A stretch of 64,000 bases of DNA from an uncultured Dehalococcoidia bacterium (GCA_958296225.1 OY282456.1:434001-498000), one strand, 5' to 3'; shown: positions 16,513 to 28,078, counted from the first letter of the stretch. Notes: a model not told the origin generated them from the sequence alone. Program-made: numbers and translations.

Positions 16513-16729
16513 TTCTATGCCTTACAATGACTCCGGCTGCTGTTCCTGGCTAATCTCTTCCGGCAAGCCCGGCGCCCAGCCGCAGCGACATTATAGCAGG
16601 CCGGATTTTGCAATGGCGCGGGCAATCGCCAACTTGCTATCACGTGCCCAGGGGACGGCGGAAACCCTTCGCTATTGGCGTAGCCCTCCCGTAGCGGCCC
16701 GCTTGCCTCCCGGTCTATACTCGCCATAG

Positions 16730-18907
<2,178 letters not shown>

Positions 18908-18914
18908 AGGCCGC

Positions 18915-19349
18915 CTACCGTATCAGCCCGTACACCCGCTGCGGCTGCAGCGTCACAATCACCGCGTCCTGCTCCACCATCGCCCGGTCGTATTCCTCCC
19001 AATCGGGGTGTTCGTGGTCGCCGCAGGCCATAAAGGCGGCGCGCAGCCGTTGGCGCATTAGCTCGGCGTCGGTGTTGTGGTAGTCGGTGAGGGTGGCCGC
19101 GCCTTCTACCACCGCGAACTGCCGCCAGTCCTCGGCCACGGCCATCACGTTGCAGCGGCCGTTCCGCCGCAGGTTGCGTACCTTGTAGGACGTGCCGCGC
19201 ACCGTCACGAATATCGGCCCCGCATCGCCCTCAAAAGGCGAGACGCCGCACACCACGATGCTGGTCTGCGCCGACCCGTCCGCGCGGAAGGTGTTGATGA
19301 CTCCCCGGTGGTTGCTGGCAAAAAACTGCCGTACATCGTTGAACTCCAT
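18915..19349 (-). CDS. PPOX-class FMN/F420-dependent oxidoreductase family protein
   Basis: A 144-aa split-barrel flavin-type protein with AGGAGG before ATG 19349. The pattern NHRGVINTFRADGSAQTSIV, PIFVTVRGTSYKVRNLRRNGRCNVMA and the later WRQFAVVEGAATL matches pyridoxamine-phosphate-oxidase-like proteins of the F420/FMN group. Many SAR202-type genomes hold expanded sets of these. The substrate and cofactor cannot be fixed from sequence alone. It is convergent with ligA (gap 7 bp). Confidence 0.85.
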   Translation of the reverse strand: MEFNDVRQFFASNHRGVINTFRADGSAQTSIVVCGVSPFEGDAGPIFVTVRGTSYKVRNLRRNGRCNVMAVAEDWRQFAVVEGAATLTDYHNTDAELMRQRLRAAFMACGDHEHPDWEEYDRAMVEQDAVIVTLQPQRVYGLIR

Positions 19350-19382
19350 GTTTGCCTCCTGATTTCCGGTGTGTTCCGTGTT

Positions 19383-21824
19383 TCAATTCCCGGTTACTTC
19401 GTAGATCGCAAAGTTCCCTGAGGAGAAAGCCGGCGCCAGCCAGCCTTGCTCAACCCATTGCTCCATCCGTTCGGCAATGCCGGCTCCGTGCGCCGCCCGC
19501 TCCCGCGGGCCGGCCACCAGCCAGCGCACGCCGTACCGTTGCAGCAGTCGCCGCGCTTCGTTCCCGTCCGCGCTCTCGTAGATGGCTGCCACGTCGTGCC
19601 GTCGCCCGGCAAATGCCTGGTCGTCGCCGCGCCATTGCCGTTGGTGACCTTCCCAGCCCAGCACGGTGGCCCGGCCCGTGGCCGCCGCAATCCGCCCGGA
19701 GTCGCCGTATTCATCGCCCACCGCTTCCAGTATGTTGCCTGGGCCGGCTTCCGTTTTGAGCCACACGATTGCATCGTACTCCTCCGGATTGCTCCGTCGC
19801 AAAAAGTCCAGCCCGGCCAGGGTGTTGTCCTCCCGGCTTTCCCCGGCCTGAGTCCAGCCGGTACGTTCGATCACGGCGCCGACGGGATAGTAGGCCGACG
19901 CCAGCGCCAGGGCCGCTGCCAGAACCAGCCACGCTACCCGTCCCACTCGCAGCAGGCCCGGCCGGTTTTCCGCCCACCGTTGCCGCACCGGCGCGGCCAC
20001 AATGTAATAGATGCCCACCCCGCCGGCAATCCCCAGCAGTATCCACGCCTGATAATAGACCTTGAAAACCGTATTCATCCGGCTGCCAAACAGGTCGGCG
20101 ATGTGAAACAGCTCGGCCCCGGCCAGCAGATAGAACCCCGCCGCCGCCAATATCAGCGCGAATACCAGCCACTGCATCGGCCGCCGTCCCGCAGCCAGCG
20201 CCAGCGCGCAATAAGCGGCCAGCCCGCCCAGCGCCAGCAGGGGCAGCGCCAGCGTCAGACGGCCCGGCACAATGCCGTCGGCCAGCGGCGTCGCCCCGGC
20301 GGAAAGCGACACTCTGACCCCCACGCCCACCAGCCAAATCAGCAGCGGCGCGACGCTGACCCCGGCCGCCCACCACGCTATCTTGCGCCACTCCGCCGCC
20401 GGCCAACCCACTTCCGGCATCGCCCGCGCCACCAGTCCCGCCGCCAGCAATGCCGGCGCTCCCATCACCACCAGGAACAGAAACGGCCGCGTCGCCGGCC
20501 CGACCACCGGCAAAATCCCCCCGGCCTGACTGTCAAAAGAGAGATAAAAGGGCAGGTACAGCGCTACGCCGGCCGCCGCCAGCGCCACGGCCAGCAGCCC
20601 GGCCCGTCCCAACGACCGGGCCAGTATTCTGCCCGGCGCCGCGCCGGGCCGGTTCGCGCTGGCGGGCAGCGCATTGCGCCACGAAAACCACCGCGCCGCC
20701 GCCGCCAGGGCCACGATTACGACGTACAGCGGAAAATCCCAGGCGTTCATAAAGGCCAGCGCCCCTAACGCCAGCGCCAGCGCGCCGGCTTCCCAGGGGC
20801 GGCGGCGCAGCCAGTCCAGCCCCGGCGTATCCGGTGACACGAGCAGAGCCAGCGCCAAAGCCAGCGCCAGCATCAAAAAGGGCAGCGCGGTAACGTGGGC
20901 GTGCAAGTCCCCCAGCAGGAAGCTGAAAAACGGCATCTCCGTGATGGTATAGTCCAGCGACGCCCCGCCTTCCGCCAGCGTGTCGATGACGCGGGTGCCG
21001 CGCCACCACCACCAGAACCCTTCGGGCAGCCAGCCGCTGCCCCCCGGCGGCGGCTCCAATCCTTTGATGCCAACCCACTGCCAGAAGCCTTCGCCGCCAA
21101 TCCCGCGCACGTAGGCCAGTTCCAGTACCCCGGACAAGTTGCCCAGCATCACTACGCCCACGGCGGCCAGTACGCCCGCCGCCAGGGCTGGCGCAACCCG
21201 CGCCCCGGCGAATCGCAGCAGGTTATACACTAGCCCCAGCAGCCCGGCGGCCAGCATCGCCGGCACGGTGGCCACGGCCAGGTTGTACGCCGTATCGGTA
21301 GCCGCGCCGGTAAACGTCGCCAGCATGGCCGCCACGTAGTGCCCGCCGTAGTAATAAGCGATGCTGTGGCCCGCCAGCCACTGGTCTTCCGGGGGAAACC
21401 CGTCCGCGGACGCGATGGCATTCAAGATGCCGAAATCCATGGGCTTCTCGGTGTGGTTGATGGCCGGAACCTCGCTGATAACCAGCGCCCAGAACGCGAA
21501 CATCGCCAGAAACGTCAGCTCGATAGCGGCAATCACCGCCCAGCGGCGACGCAGGAAATCGGCCAGCTCCACCCGCTGCCGGTAGGCCAGCCAGGCCGAG
21601 CCCGCTGCCAGCAGCGCCAGCGCCGCCAGAATACCGCCGGCCGAGTTGGGTATGACACCGACGCTGCCGCCCAGCCACGTTACCCAGGCCAGCGCCAGCA
21701 GGCCCAGCGCGCGCGATACTGCCCATCCCCGGTCGGCCAGCCGTCCCAAAAGCAGATGCGCCGCCGGAAACGCAACCACCGACCAAACCCCCAGGGTGAT
21801 GAGCCAGGCGATAATGTCCGGCAC
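19383..21824 (-). CDS. DUF2298 (YYY) multi-spanning membrane protein
   Basis: An 813-aa polytopic membrane protein with about 15 predicted TM segments. It has the DUF2298 signatures NHTEKPMDFGILNAI, HSIAYYYGGHYVAAM, NAWDFPLY and ELFHIADLFGSRMNTVFK. The last ~150 residues form a soluble domain (NILEAVGDEYGDSGRIAAAT, TVLGWEGHQRQWRG) ending in ...FAIYEVTGN. The family is widespread in Chloroflexota and Archaea, and its fold resembles GT-C glycosyltransferases; the activity is unproven. It lies between ftsY and the PPOX gene, all on the minus strand. Confidence 0.88.
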   Translation of the reverse strand: MPDIIAWLITLGVWSVVAFPAAHLLLGRLADRGWAVSRALGLLALAWVTWLGGSVGVIPNSAGGILAALALLAAGSAWLAYRQRVELADFLRRRWAVIAAIELTFLAMFAFWALVISEVPAINHTEKPMDFGILNAIASADGFPPEDQWLAGHSIAYYYGGHYVAAMLATFTGAATDTAYNLAVATVPAMLAAGLLGLVYNLLRFAGARVAPALAAGVLAAVGVVMLGNLSGVLELAYVRGIGGEGFWQWVGIKGLEPPPGGSGWLPEGFWWWWRGTRVIDTLAEGGASLDYTITEMPFFSFLLGDLHAHVTALPFLMLALALALALLVSPDTPGLDWLRRRPWEAGALALALGALAFMNAWDFPLYVVIVALAAAARWFSWRNALPASANRPGAAPGRILARSLGRAGLLAVALAAAGVALYLPFYLSFDSQAGGILPVVGPATRPFLFLVVMGAPALLAAGLVARAMPEVGWPAAEWRKIAWWAAGVSVAPLLIWLVGVGVRVSLSAGATPLADGIVPGRLTLALPLLALGGLAAYCALALAAGRRPMQWLVFALILAAAGFYLLAGAELFHIADLFGSRMNTVFKVYYQAWILLGIAGGVGIYYIVAAPVRQRWAENRPGLLRVGRVAWLVLAAALALASAYYPVGAVIERTGWTQAGESREDNTLAGLDFLRRSNPEEYDAIVWLKTEAGPGNILEAVGDEYGDSGRIAAATGRATVLGWEGHQRQWRGDDQAFAGRRHDVAAIYESADGNEARRLLQRYGVRWLVAGPRERAAHGAGIAERMEQWVEQGWLAPAFSSGNFAIYEVTGN

Positions 21825-21863
21825 GGTCTGCGACTGGCGACGGTCTGAGACTGGCGGAGGATG

Positions 21864-22823
21864 TCAGGACGCCGGTTCCAGCATGGCGTCCACGAACTCC
21901 CGGGCGTCAAAGGGCGCGATGTCGTCCAAACGCTCCCCGGTGCCGATGAACAGGATGGGCACCCCCAGCTGCCGGCGGATGGAGAGCACGATGCCGCCCC
22001 GCGCCGTGCCGTCGAGTTTGGCCAGAAAGATGCCGGTGCAGCCCACCGCGTCAGTGAATGCCTGGGCCTGCGTCAGCCCGTTGTTGCCGGTGGTAGCGTC
22101 CAGCGTCAGCAGCACCTGATGGGGCGCGGCCGCGTCCAGGCCGTTGATGACCCGCCGCACTTTGCGCAGTTCGTCCATCAGGTTGTTCCGGGTGTGCAGC
22201 CGGCCGGCGGTATCGACGATGAGGATGTCGGCGCCGCGGGCGCGGGCGGCCTGCCAGGCGTCGTAGGCTACGGCCCCCGGGTCGGCCCCGTGTTGATGGC
22301 TGATAACCGCCACTCCCGCCCGTGCGCCGAGAATCTCCAGCTGTTCCTCAGCGGCGGCGCGGAAGGTATCGGCGGCGCCCAGCACCACCTTCTTGCCTGC
22401 CCCGGTGAAGTGGTGCGCCAGCTTGGCGATGCTGGTGGTCTTGCCCACCCCGTTCACCCCGCACACCAGGATGACATAAGGCGCGGCGATGCTGTCGTCA
22501 TCCAGCCAAACGTCGGGGTCATCCCCGGCGGCCAGTTCCACTGCCAGCAGTTCCTTCAAGCGCGAGAACGCCCCTTCCCCATCTGCCACCCGCCCGGAAC
22601 GCACTTCGGCGCGCAAATCATCCAGCACGGCCATCGTGGTATCCACGCCCACGTCAGCGGAGATAAGGATTTCCTCAATCTCATCCCAAACCGTATCGTC
22701 CAGCTCGCGCGCGCTGAAAAGGTTACGGAGCCGCCCAAACCAGCTGTCCCGGCTCCGCTTCACGCCGGCGTCAGTTTGCTGGCGGTTCACCTCCGCCCGG
22801 TTCCGCTTGAAGATGGAAAACAT
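21864..22823 (-). CDS. ftsY: Signal recognition particle receptor FtsY
   Basis: A 319-aa SRP GTPase. The NG domain has the four-helix N region (~40-115), P-loop GVNGVGKTT (122-130), DTFRAAAEEQL, DTAGRLHTRNNLM and AKLDGTARGG. The long acidic A domain of enterobacteria is missing, leaving only a ~25-residue basic N-terminus, as in many Gram-positive-type lineages. The protein docks SRP-bound ribosomes at the membrane. It is the most upstream gene of its minus-strand run and may be transcribed with DUF2298. Confidence 0.96.
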   Translation of the reverse strand: MFSIFKRNRAEVNRQQTDAGVKRSRDSWFGRLRNLFSARELDDTVWDEIEEILISADVGVDTTMAVLDDLRAEVRSGRVADGEGAFSRLKELLAVELAAGDDPDVWLDDDSIAAPYVILVCGVNGVGKTTSIAKLAHHFTGAGKKVVLGAADTFRAAAEEQLEILGARAGVAVISHQHGADPGAVAYDAWQAARARGADILIVDTAGRLHTRNNLMDELRKVRRVINGLDAAAPHQVLLTLDATTGNNGLTQAQAFTDAVGCTGIFLAKLDGTARGGIVLSIRRQLGVPILFIGTGERLDDIAPFDAREFVDAMLEPAS

Positions 22824-23507
22824 GACAGGGCAAGGTTATCAGCGGAACCGGCGGCGCGCAAGCCGCCGGGTTCGTTGGGCAGCGTTCCGTTTCAGGTGGT
22901 TTGGTTGTTCCTCTGGGGTGGTGGGCTGGGTTCATTGGCAATGCTCCTTGCTGGTTCAGGTGGTTGGTGGGATGCGGTGCGCGGGCCAGAGGTTACCGGT
23001 CATTGTCAGCCCCACGGCCGGGGGATTTACGCAAAGTTTTGCTCCGATGGTTCGTGAACTGCGCTTTAAGGCGCAGCCACGCAGCGCGGTGGCAGTCGCT
23101 GTTGGCCGGTTAGACCGTTCTCGCGTAAGCATTGGACGAGGGGTCTCCACGACGCCGGTATGCGATTTTAGTGCTGACTGGCCGTTGACGACCGGTTGAC
23201 CTCTGGCTGGACTGAGATTCACGTGATAGATTGCAGTATAGTACCGATGTTCGCGGTTGTCAAAGGGGGGTTGTCAGTGGGCAGCGTTGCAATTCAGGTG
23301 GCCGTACCTTGCCGTCATTCCGACTTGCGCCGGAATCCGCCAAATCCCAATCGGAAAAATCCTGTCCATCCCTGTAAAAAACGGACTCAAACCACCTGAA
23401 TTGCAACGCCGCCACTAAGCATAGCGCCATCGCCCCGGCGGCCGGGCGTGTTACAATTTGCCAAGCATCCTCGGCGCAACCGGGCAACGACCGGAGGTTT
23501 GTTCCTG
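22824..23507. other. Long intergenic region without a credible gene
   Basis: About 680 bp between ftsY and the LRR gene, transcribed away on both sides. No ORF shows coding character. Worn repeat phrases of the form CAGCGTTNNNTTTCAGGTGG occur near 22878-22901 and 22945-22965. A short palindrome CTGCGC-TTTAAG-GCGCAG lies at 23059-23076. An element with perfect 18-bp inverted ends is at 23284-23409. Confidence 0.6.
23284..23409. repeat. 126-bp element with 18-bp perfect terminal inverted repeats
   Basis: GCGTTGCAATTCAGGTGG (23284-23301) is the exact reverse complement of 23392-23409. The interior holds the dispersed phrase AATCCTGTCCATCC...TGTAAAAAACGGACT (23355-23388). A relative at 24321-24390 has the same interior and right end but no left end. 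The structure is MITE- or REPIN-like and carries no gene. Confidence 0.75.
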
Positions 23508-24239
23508 ATGCGGCCAGCAATCACATCCGCTTTGCCGCGGCGGCGCTACCAGGTTATCGCCCTGGCGGCCCTGCTCTGCGCCCTTGCCGCCGCCACAGCC
23601 TGTAGTGCGCCCACCCCTCCGCCGCCGGGCAGCGACCACGCGGCCTTGATTGCGCTCTACCAGACCACCAACGGCGCAGATTGGCGCGACAGAGATAACT
23701 GGCTGAGTACAGACCCTATTGACGAGTGGTATGGAGTCACTACAGACGGCAACGGTCGCGTAACCAGTCTAAACCTCGGCGACAACCAGTTGACCGGCGC
23801 GATACCCGCAGAACTGGCCAACCTCTCCAACCTGCAGGAGCTGTGGCTCAACGACAACCAGTTGACGGGCGCGATACCCGCAGAACTGGGCAGCCTTTCC
23901 AACCTGCAACGGCTGGTCCTCAGCGACAACCGGTTGACGGGCGCGATACCCGCAACGCTGGGCAGCCTCTCCAACCTGCAGTGGCTGGTCCTCAGCGAAA
24001 ACCGGCTGACGGGCGCGATACCCCCAGCGCTGGGCAGCCTCTCCAACCTGGAGCAGCTGTGGCTCAACGACAACCAGCTGACGGGCGCGATACCCGCAGA
24101 ACTGGCCAACCTCTCCAACTTGCAGGTGCTGCACCTCGGCGGCAGCAACCGGCTGACCGGCTGCATACCGAACGGCTGGCGCTATGCCCTCGACATAAAC
24201 TCTGACCTGCGTTCTCTTGGCCTGCCGCTCTGCAGGTAA
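23508..24239 (+). CDS. Leucine-rich-repeat lipoprotein
   Basis: A 243-aa secreted protein. GGAGG lies ~10 bases before ATG 23508. A signal peptide (residues ~10-33) ends with a plausible lipobox before a cysteine (ALAAATAC). Residues ~40-75 are an LRR N-terminal cap (ALIALYQTTNGADW, NWLS...WYGV). Then come about five near-identical 24-residue plant-type LRRs of form LTGAIPAELGSLSNLQ-LxLSDN, encoded by 72-bp repeats, and a cap LTGCIPNGWR with a final cysteine. It probably binds protein or glycan ligands at the cell surface. Confidence 0.82.
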   Translation: MRPAITSALPRRRYQVIALAALLCALAAATACSAPTPPPPGSDHAALIALYQTTNGADWRDRDNWLSTDPIDEWYGVTTDGNGRVTSLNLGDNQLTGAIPAELANLSNLQELWLNDNQLTGAIPAELGSLSNLQRLVLSDNRLTGAIPATLGSLSNLQWLVLSENRLTGAIPPALGSLSNLEQLWLNDNQLTGAIPAELANLSNLQVLHLGGSNRLTGCIPNGWRYALDINSDLRSLGLPLCR

Positions 24240-24270
24240 CCCCCTCCGGCCATCAGAAACCACCCGCGCC

Positions 24271-24292
24271 GGGGTGAATCATCATTCGCCCC
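24271..24292. repeat. Palindromic intergenic element GGGGTGAAT-CATC-ATTCGCCCC
   Basis: This copy has one G-T wobble in a 9-bp stem. It lies 32 bp after the LRR stop codon and matches elements at 5557-5578 and 56237-56264. Confidence 0.7.
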
Positions 24293-24320
24293 GTCATTCA
24301 TTTCCCCCCGCCCCATCCCA

Positions 24321-24390
24321 TCCCCAATCTTGTCCATCCTGTCCATCGCTGTAAAAAACGGACTCCAACCACCTGCATTGCAACGCTGCC
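24321..24390. repeat. Dispersed intergenic repeat (ATCCTGTCCATCGCTGTAAA type)
   Basis: This copy reads CCCAATCTTGTCCATCCTGT, then CCATCGCTGTAAAAAACGGA, then CTCCAACCACCTGCATTGCA and ends ACGCTGCC. It matches 23355-23409 with few substitutions and shares the CTGTCCATCGCTGT core with 37431-37480. It lies in the 282-bp gap before the PEP mutase-family gene. Confidence 0.7.
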
Positions 24391-24521
24391 GGGTTCGTTT
24401 CCCGGCGGTCTGCCCGGCCGGTTTCTGCCCCGGGCTGTGATATGCTGTGCCACACGGCACTTGCAATAACCCGACCACGACAACCCGACCACGCCACCAA
24501 CTCTGCGGAGGTATTGCCAGG

Positions 24522-25448
24522 ATGAAAGCCACCACCAAGCTGCGCCGGATGCTGGCGTCCGACCGGATGATTGTCGCCCCCTTCGTGCTTAACGCCCTGC
24601 ACGCCCGCATCGCCGAGGACGTGGGCCACCAGGCGGTTTATATGACCGGCGCCGGCACCGCCGCCGAGCGCGGCTTTCCCGACGTTGGCCTGATTACCAT
24701 GACCGAGATGGTCGCCAACGCCAGGTACATCGCCGACGCCGTGAACATTCCCGTCATCTGCGACGCCGATACCGGCTACGGCAACCCGCTGAACGTGCGC
24801 CGCACCGTGCGCGAGTACGAGGCCGCCGGGGTGGCGGCCATCCATCTGGAAGACCAGGTTTTCCCCAAAAAGTGCGGCTTCTTTGCCGGCAAACAGGTGG
24901 TCCCCGTCGCGGAACACGTGCAGAAAATCCGCGCCGCCCTCGATGCCCGCAACGACCCCGACTTTGTCATCATCGCCCGCTGCGACGCCTACGCCGTTAC
25001 CGGGTGGGAGGATACCGTGCGGCGCTGCCGGGCCTACGCGGACGCCGGCGCCGACCTGGTGTTCGTCGATGGCATCAAGTCGCAGGATGACATCCGGCGC
25101 TACGCCGCCGACCTGCCCGACGTTGCCCGGATGTACAACGGCGACCTGGCAACGACGCAAACTATGAACGAACTCGGCTACAAGCTGATGATTTGCGGCA
25201 GCACCATCTGGCTGATTTACAAGCAGGTGCGCGCCGCCTACGAGGAGCTCATCAGCGACGGCATGGTGAACCCCGACCGCTACGGCACCCGCTGGGACGT
25301 GGCCTCAGTGCTGGGCCTGGATGCCATCTACGAGCTGGAAAAGCGGTACGGCGTGCAGGACGTAGGCGCCGACGTAGCCGCGCTGGCCGCCGCCCAGGCC
25401 GCCCAGATGGCCGCCGATGCCGCCGTACCCGCGCCGGCGGATGACTGA
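24522..25448 (+). CDS. Isocitrate lyase/PEP mutase family protein
   Basis: A 308-aa TIM barrel. The signature VICDADTGYGN (D81, D83) binds Mg, HLEDQVFPKKCGF (E110, D111, K117, C118) is the catalytic loop, and IIARCDAYAVTGWEDT follows. KKCG is shared by 2-methylisocitrate lyase (PrpB), carboxyPEP mutase and oxaloacetate decarboxylases of the family. Which of these it is cannot be decided. The last ~20 residues are an alanine-rich tail. ATG 24522 is preceded by GCGGAGG at 15 nt and an adjacent CAGG. Confidence 0.9.
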   Translation: MKATTKLRRMLASDRMIVAPFVLNALHARIAEDVGHQAVYMTGAGTAAERGFPDVGLITMTEMVANARYIADAVNIPVICDADTGYGNPLNVRRTVREYEAAGVAAIHLEDQVFPKKCGFFAGKQVVPVAEHVQKIRAALDARNDPDFVIIARCDAYAVTGWEDTVRRCRAYADAGADLVFVDGIKSQDDIRRYAADLPDVARMYNGDLATTQTMNELGYKLMICGSTIWLIYKQVRAAYEELISDGMVNPDRYGTRWDVASVLGLDAIYELEKRYGVQDVGADVAALAAAQAAQMAADAAVPAPADD

Positions 25449-25465
25449 CTGCGGATGACCGACTA

Positions 25466-25882
25466 ATGACACTGCCCGCGCAAAAAGGCCGGGAAGTAAG
25501 CGACCGCTACCGTCTGCTGTACGACGGCGCGTGTCCGGTGTGCCGCCGCGAAGTGCTGTGGCTGCATCGCCGCCGGCCCGACGCCATCGCCGCGGTGGAC
25601 ATCACAGCCGCGGATTTTGACGCCGCCGCCCTGGGTCTGGACTTTGAGCAGGTGAACGCCGCCCTGTACGGCATCCGGCCCGACGGCGGCGTTACGGTGG
25701 GGATGGACAGCCTGCGGGAAGGCTACCGGCGGGCCGGATTAGGCTGGCTAATCGGATGGACGGGCTGGTGGCCGGCCCGGCCGGCCTTTGATTATCTGTA
25801 CCGGCAGTTCGCCCGCAACCGGATGCGCATCGGCGGTTGGCTGGGCCGCGGGGCTGAGTGCGGGGAACGGTGCGGGTTCTGA
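25466..25882 (+). CDS. DCC-family (DUF393) thiol-disulfide oxidoreductase-like protein
   Basis: A 138-aa protein. YDGACPVCRREV (C23, C26) near the N-terminus is the CxxC of the DCC family, thioredoxin-fold proteins. A hydrophobic segment follows around 95-115 (AGLGWLIGWTGWWPARPAFDYLY). The C-terminal RNRMRIGG is usual for the family. It lies 17 bp after the PEP mutase-family gene and is probably co-transcribed. Confidence 0.8.
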   Translation: MTLPAQKGREVSDRYRLLYDGACPVCRREVLWLHRRRPDAIAAVDITAADFDAAALGLDFEQVNAALYGIRPDGGVTVGMDSLREGYRRAGLGWLIGWTGWWPARPAFDYLYRQFARNRMRIGGWLGRGAECGERCGF

Positions 25883-26066
25883 GGGCGCCCCTGGCGCGCG
25901 CTGACGTCAAAACCGGGGCGCGCTCAACTGGTCACTACGCCAGCCGCAGCCGCCCCGGTACGGCGTCCACCTATCACGCGCTCAACGCGTTCCTGGTCGC
26001 GCCGGTTCCTATACTACACCCCTGCAAGCCTTGCTGCAAATTAAACTAAAGCGGACAACTTGGGTC

Positions 26067-26807
26067 ATGCTCGCATTCATCGACGAAAGTGGTCTCCCCA
26101 CTGCGACCGGGGAACTCAGTCAACGGCCCGTCGTCGTAGCGGTTTGTTTTGATGAGGCGCACTCCCGCGAAATCACCGGGCAAATTTATGATCTGCAGAG
26201 GCGACTGCTGCGGCGCGAAGTTCATGAGCTTAAGGGCCAGCAATTGCTTTCGCGCAGCGAATTTCGCCGCCGGCCGGATTCACGAGAATTCGCCGCAAGT
26301 TTTTTCGATTGGTTGTCCCGCTCACGAATCATCGTTTTCGCGATAATCATGGCCGGGCCGTTTGAACAACGGTCTCCCAGAAATGGCCGATTGGAAACCA
26401 GGTTTCGGTTCCTGCTGGAACGCATTGATTTATTGGCTGCGGAGCGAGAGGCGTATGCCAACGTGATTTTCGACGGCGATAGCTGGCAATTGGGAGGTTT
26501 GAGCAAGAGATTTTCGGAGTATCTTTTTCAGTCCGAGGAAGGCAGAGCAATTGCTCACATCACGGACACCCCGGTATTTGCAGACTCGCTATCAAGCCTC
26601 GGCATCCAGATGGCTGATATGTGCGCCCATGTTATTCGCGTGTATGAAGAAAACCGCTTGTTTTCCCCGGAGAGTTCGCCGCTTGACGAATATTTGTCGG
26701 CAATTCGTCGTTGGCATTACAACATTGAGTGCAGAACACGGACAATGGTCAGCCGCGACGACCATCAGCGCCGTGGCATTTACCGGCTGCCCCGCGGTCG
26801 GGCCTAG
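26067..26807 (+). CDS. DUF3800 domain protein
   Basis: A 246-aa protein with DUF3800 hallmarks: MLAFIDESG (D6, E7), HELKG (K56), NVIFDGDSW (D136, D138) and GIQMADMCAHVIR (Q181, D184). The family has a predicted RNase-H-like fold with acidic active-site residues and often neighbours mobile or defence genes. Its base composition is slightly less GC-rich than its flanks, consistent with transfer. ATG 26067 gives the conserved N-terminus; an upstream TTG 26031 is less likely. No partner is adjacent. Confidence 0.8.
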   Translation: MLAFIDESGLPTATGELSQRPVVVAVCFDEAHSREITGQIYDLQRRLLRREVHELKGQQLLSRSEFRRRPDSREFAASFFDWLSRSRIIVFAIIMAGPFEQRSPRNGRLETRFRFLLERIDLLAAEREAYANVIFDGDSWQLGGLSKRFSEYLFQSEEGRAIAHITDTPVFADSLSSLGIQMADMCAHVIRVYEENRLFSPESSPLDEYLSAIRRWHYNIECRTRTMVSRDDHQRRGIYRLPRGRA

Positions 26808-26871
26808 CCGGTTTGCGATTCCATCTGCTCCGGTCCGTCATAACTCATTACGTGATTTGAGGCGGGCATAA

Positions 26872-27837
26872 ATGTGGGTTCTCCTCGCCCTGGGCAGTTC
26901 GCTGGCTTTTTGTTTCGTCAGCGTTTGCGACAAGCGGCTGCTGTCCTTTCACCTGAACGGCGTGCCGCCCCTGTGCTTGTGGTGCGGTATGTCCGGGCTG
27001 CTCTACGGCAGCGTTCTGCTGGCGGTGGTGGGGGTTCCGGCCGGTATGCCCTGGCCGGCTGCGCTGGCCCCGGTTGGCGCCGGGCTGTTGCTGGGCTGCT
27101 CGGTGGTGCTGCTGTTTCGCGGGATGCGCCAGATGGAGGCGTCCCGCGCCGTTGCCATTTCGCAGACCAACCCCATTTTCGTGGCCCTGCTGGCGCTGCT
27201 GTTTCTGGGGGAGCGCATAGCTCCGGCGCAGTGGGCCGCCATCGGCCTGGTCGTGGCCGGCGCGATGCTGATTTCCTTGCGCCTGTTTCCCGATTCCACC
27301 TACGAACGCATCCGGGCCCTGCAATCGGGGCCGGCCTCTGCGGCCGTTCCCCGCGGTATCCGGGCGCGGCTTGCCGCCGGCCAGGGGCCGTTGCTGCTGG
27401 TGCTGGCGGCCCTGTGCGCCGGCTCCAGTTTCGTCGTCGCCAAGGCCGCGCTCAATGCCGGTATGCCGGTGCTCACCGTGTACTCTATGCAGCAGGTTAC
27501 GGTGGGAACGGTGTTCTTTACGGTGGGGCTGACCGGCGGGCCGCGTTTGCTGGCGGCGGCGCGGCAGCCGCGGGTGCTGGCCATACTCTTCCTGGGCGAA
27601 TCGCTGATGCCGGCGGTGTCCATACTGCTGTCCATATATGCCTATAGCGTGGGGCCGGTATCCCTGGTGGCGGCGATGCTGGCGACGCGCCCGCTGTTCG
27701 TGTTCATCGCGTCAACCATCCTGTCGCGGGTGCGGTGGCAGCTGCTGGACGAATCGCTGACGCCACGGGCCCTATTGGTGAAAGGGGCGTCCATCATAAT
27801 GATAGTTGGCGGGGTGAGCGCAATCAGCATAGTCTGA
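26872..27837 (+). CDS. EamA/DMT-superfamily transporter
   Basis: A 321-aa membrane protein with ten predicted TM helices in two EamA repeats (~1-140 and ~165-315). The first repeat has SRAVAISQTNPIFVALLALLFLGERI-like content and a short charged linker RIRALQSGPASAAV between the halves. The family exports metabolites or takes up nucleotide-sugar-like solutes; the substrate is unknown. Confidence 0.85.
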   Translation: MWVLLALGSSLAFCFVSVCDKRLLSFHLNGVPPLCLWCGMSGLLYGSVLLAVVGVPAGMPWPAALAPVGAGLLLGCSVVLLFRGMRQMEASRAVAISQTNPIFVALLALLFLGERIAPAQWAAIGLVVAGAMLISLRLFPDSTYERIRALQSGPASAAVPRGIRARLAAGQGPLLLVLAALCAGSSFVVAKAALNAGMPVLTVYSMQQVTVGTVFFTVGLTGGPRLLAAARQPRVLAILFLGESLMPAVSILLSIYAYSVGPVSLVAAMLATRPLFVFIASTILSRVRWQLLDESLTPRALLVKGASIIMIVGGVSAISIV

Positions 27838-28078
27838 CGCCGGGGCAAAGATTGCCCGGCGCCGCCGGCGGACTGGCCCGTAGGGAGCATCTTACGCATA
27901 TCACGCGCTTATACCGGCGGATTGACGCTGAATCCGTCGCTGGCAAAACGAATAATGATTATTGACCGCCTTTTGATAGTTGACAATCGCCGCATTAACG
28001 AATATCATCCATTGAACATTATTTACGCCAGCGTACCTTATGGCACAGTGGCGGATTTCGCACGGAGCCAGCTAACCA

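Noticed and set aside
22489..23199. Plus-strand open frame covering the ftsY start and the gap beyond
   Set aside because: No homology features, overlaps ftsY in antisense, and its composition is typical of chance frames.
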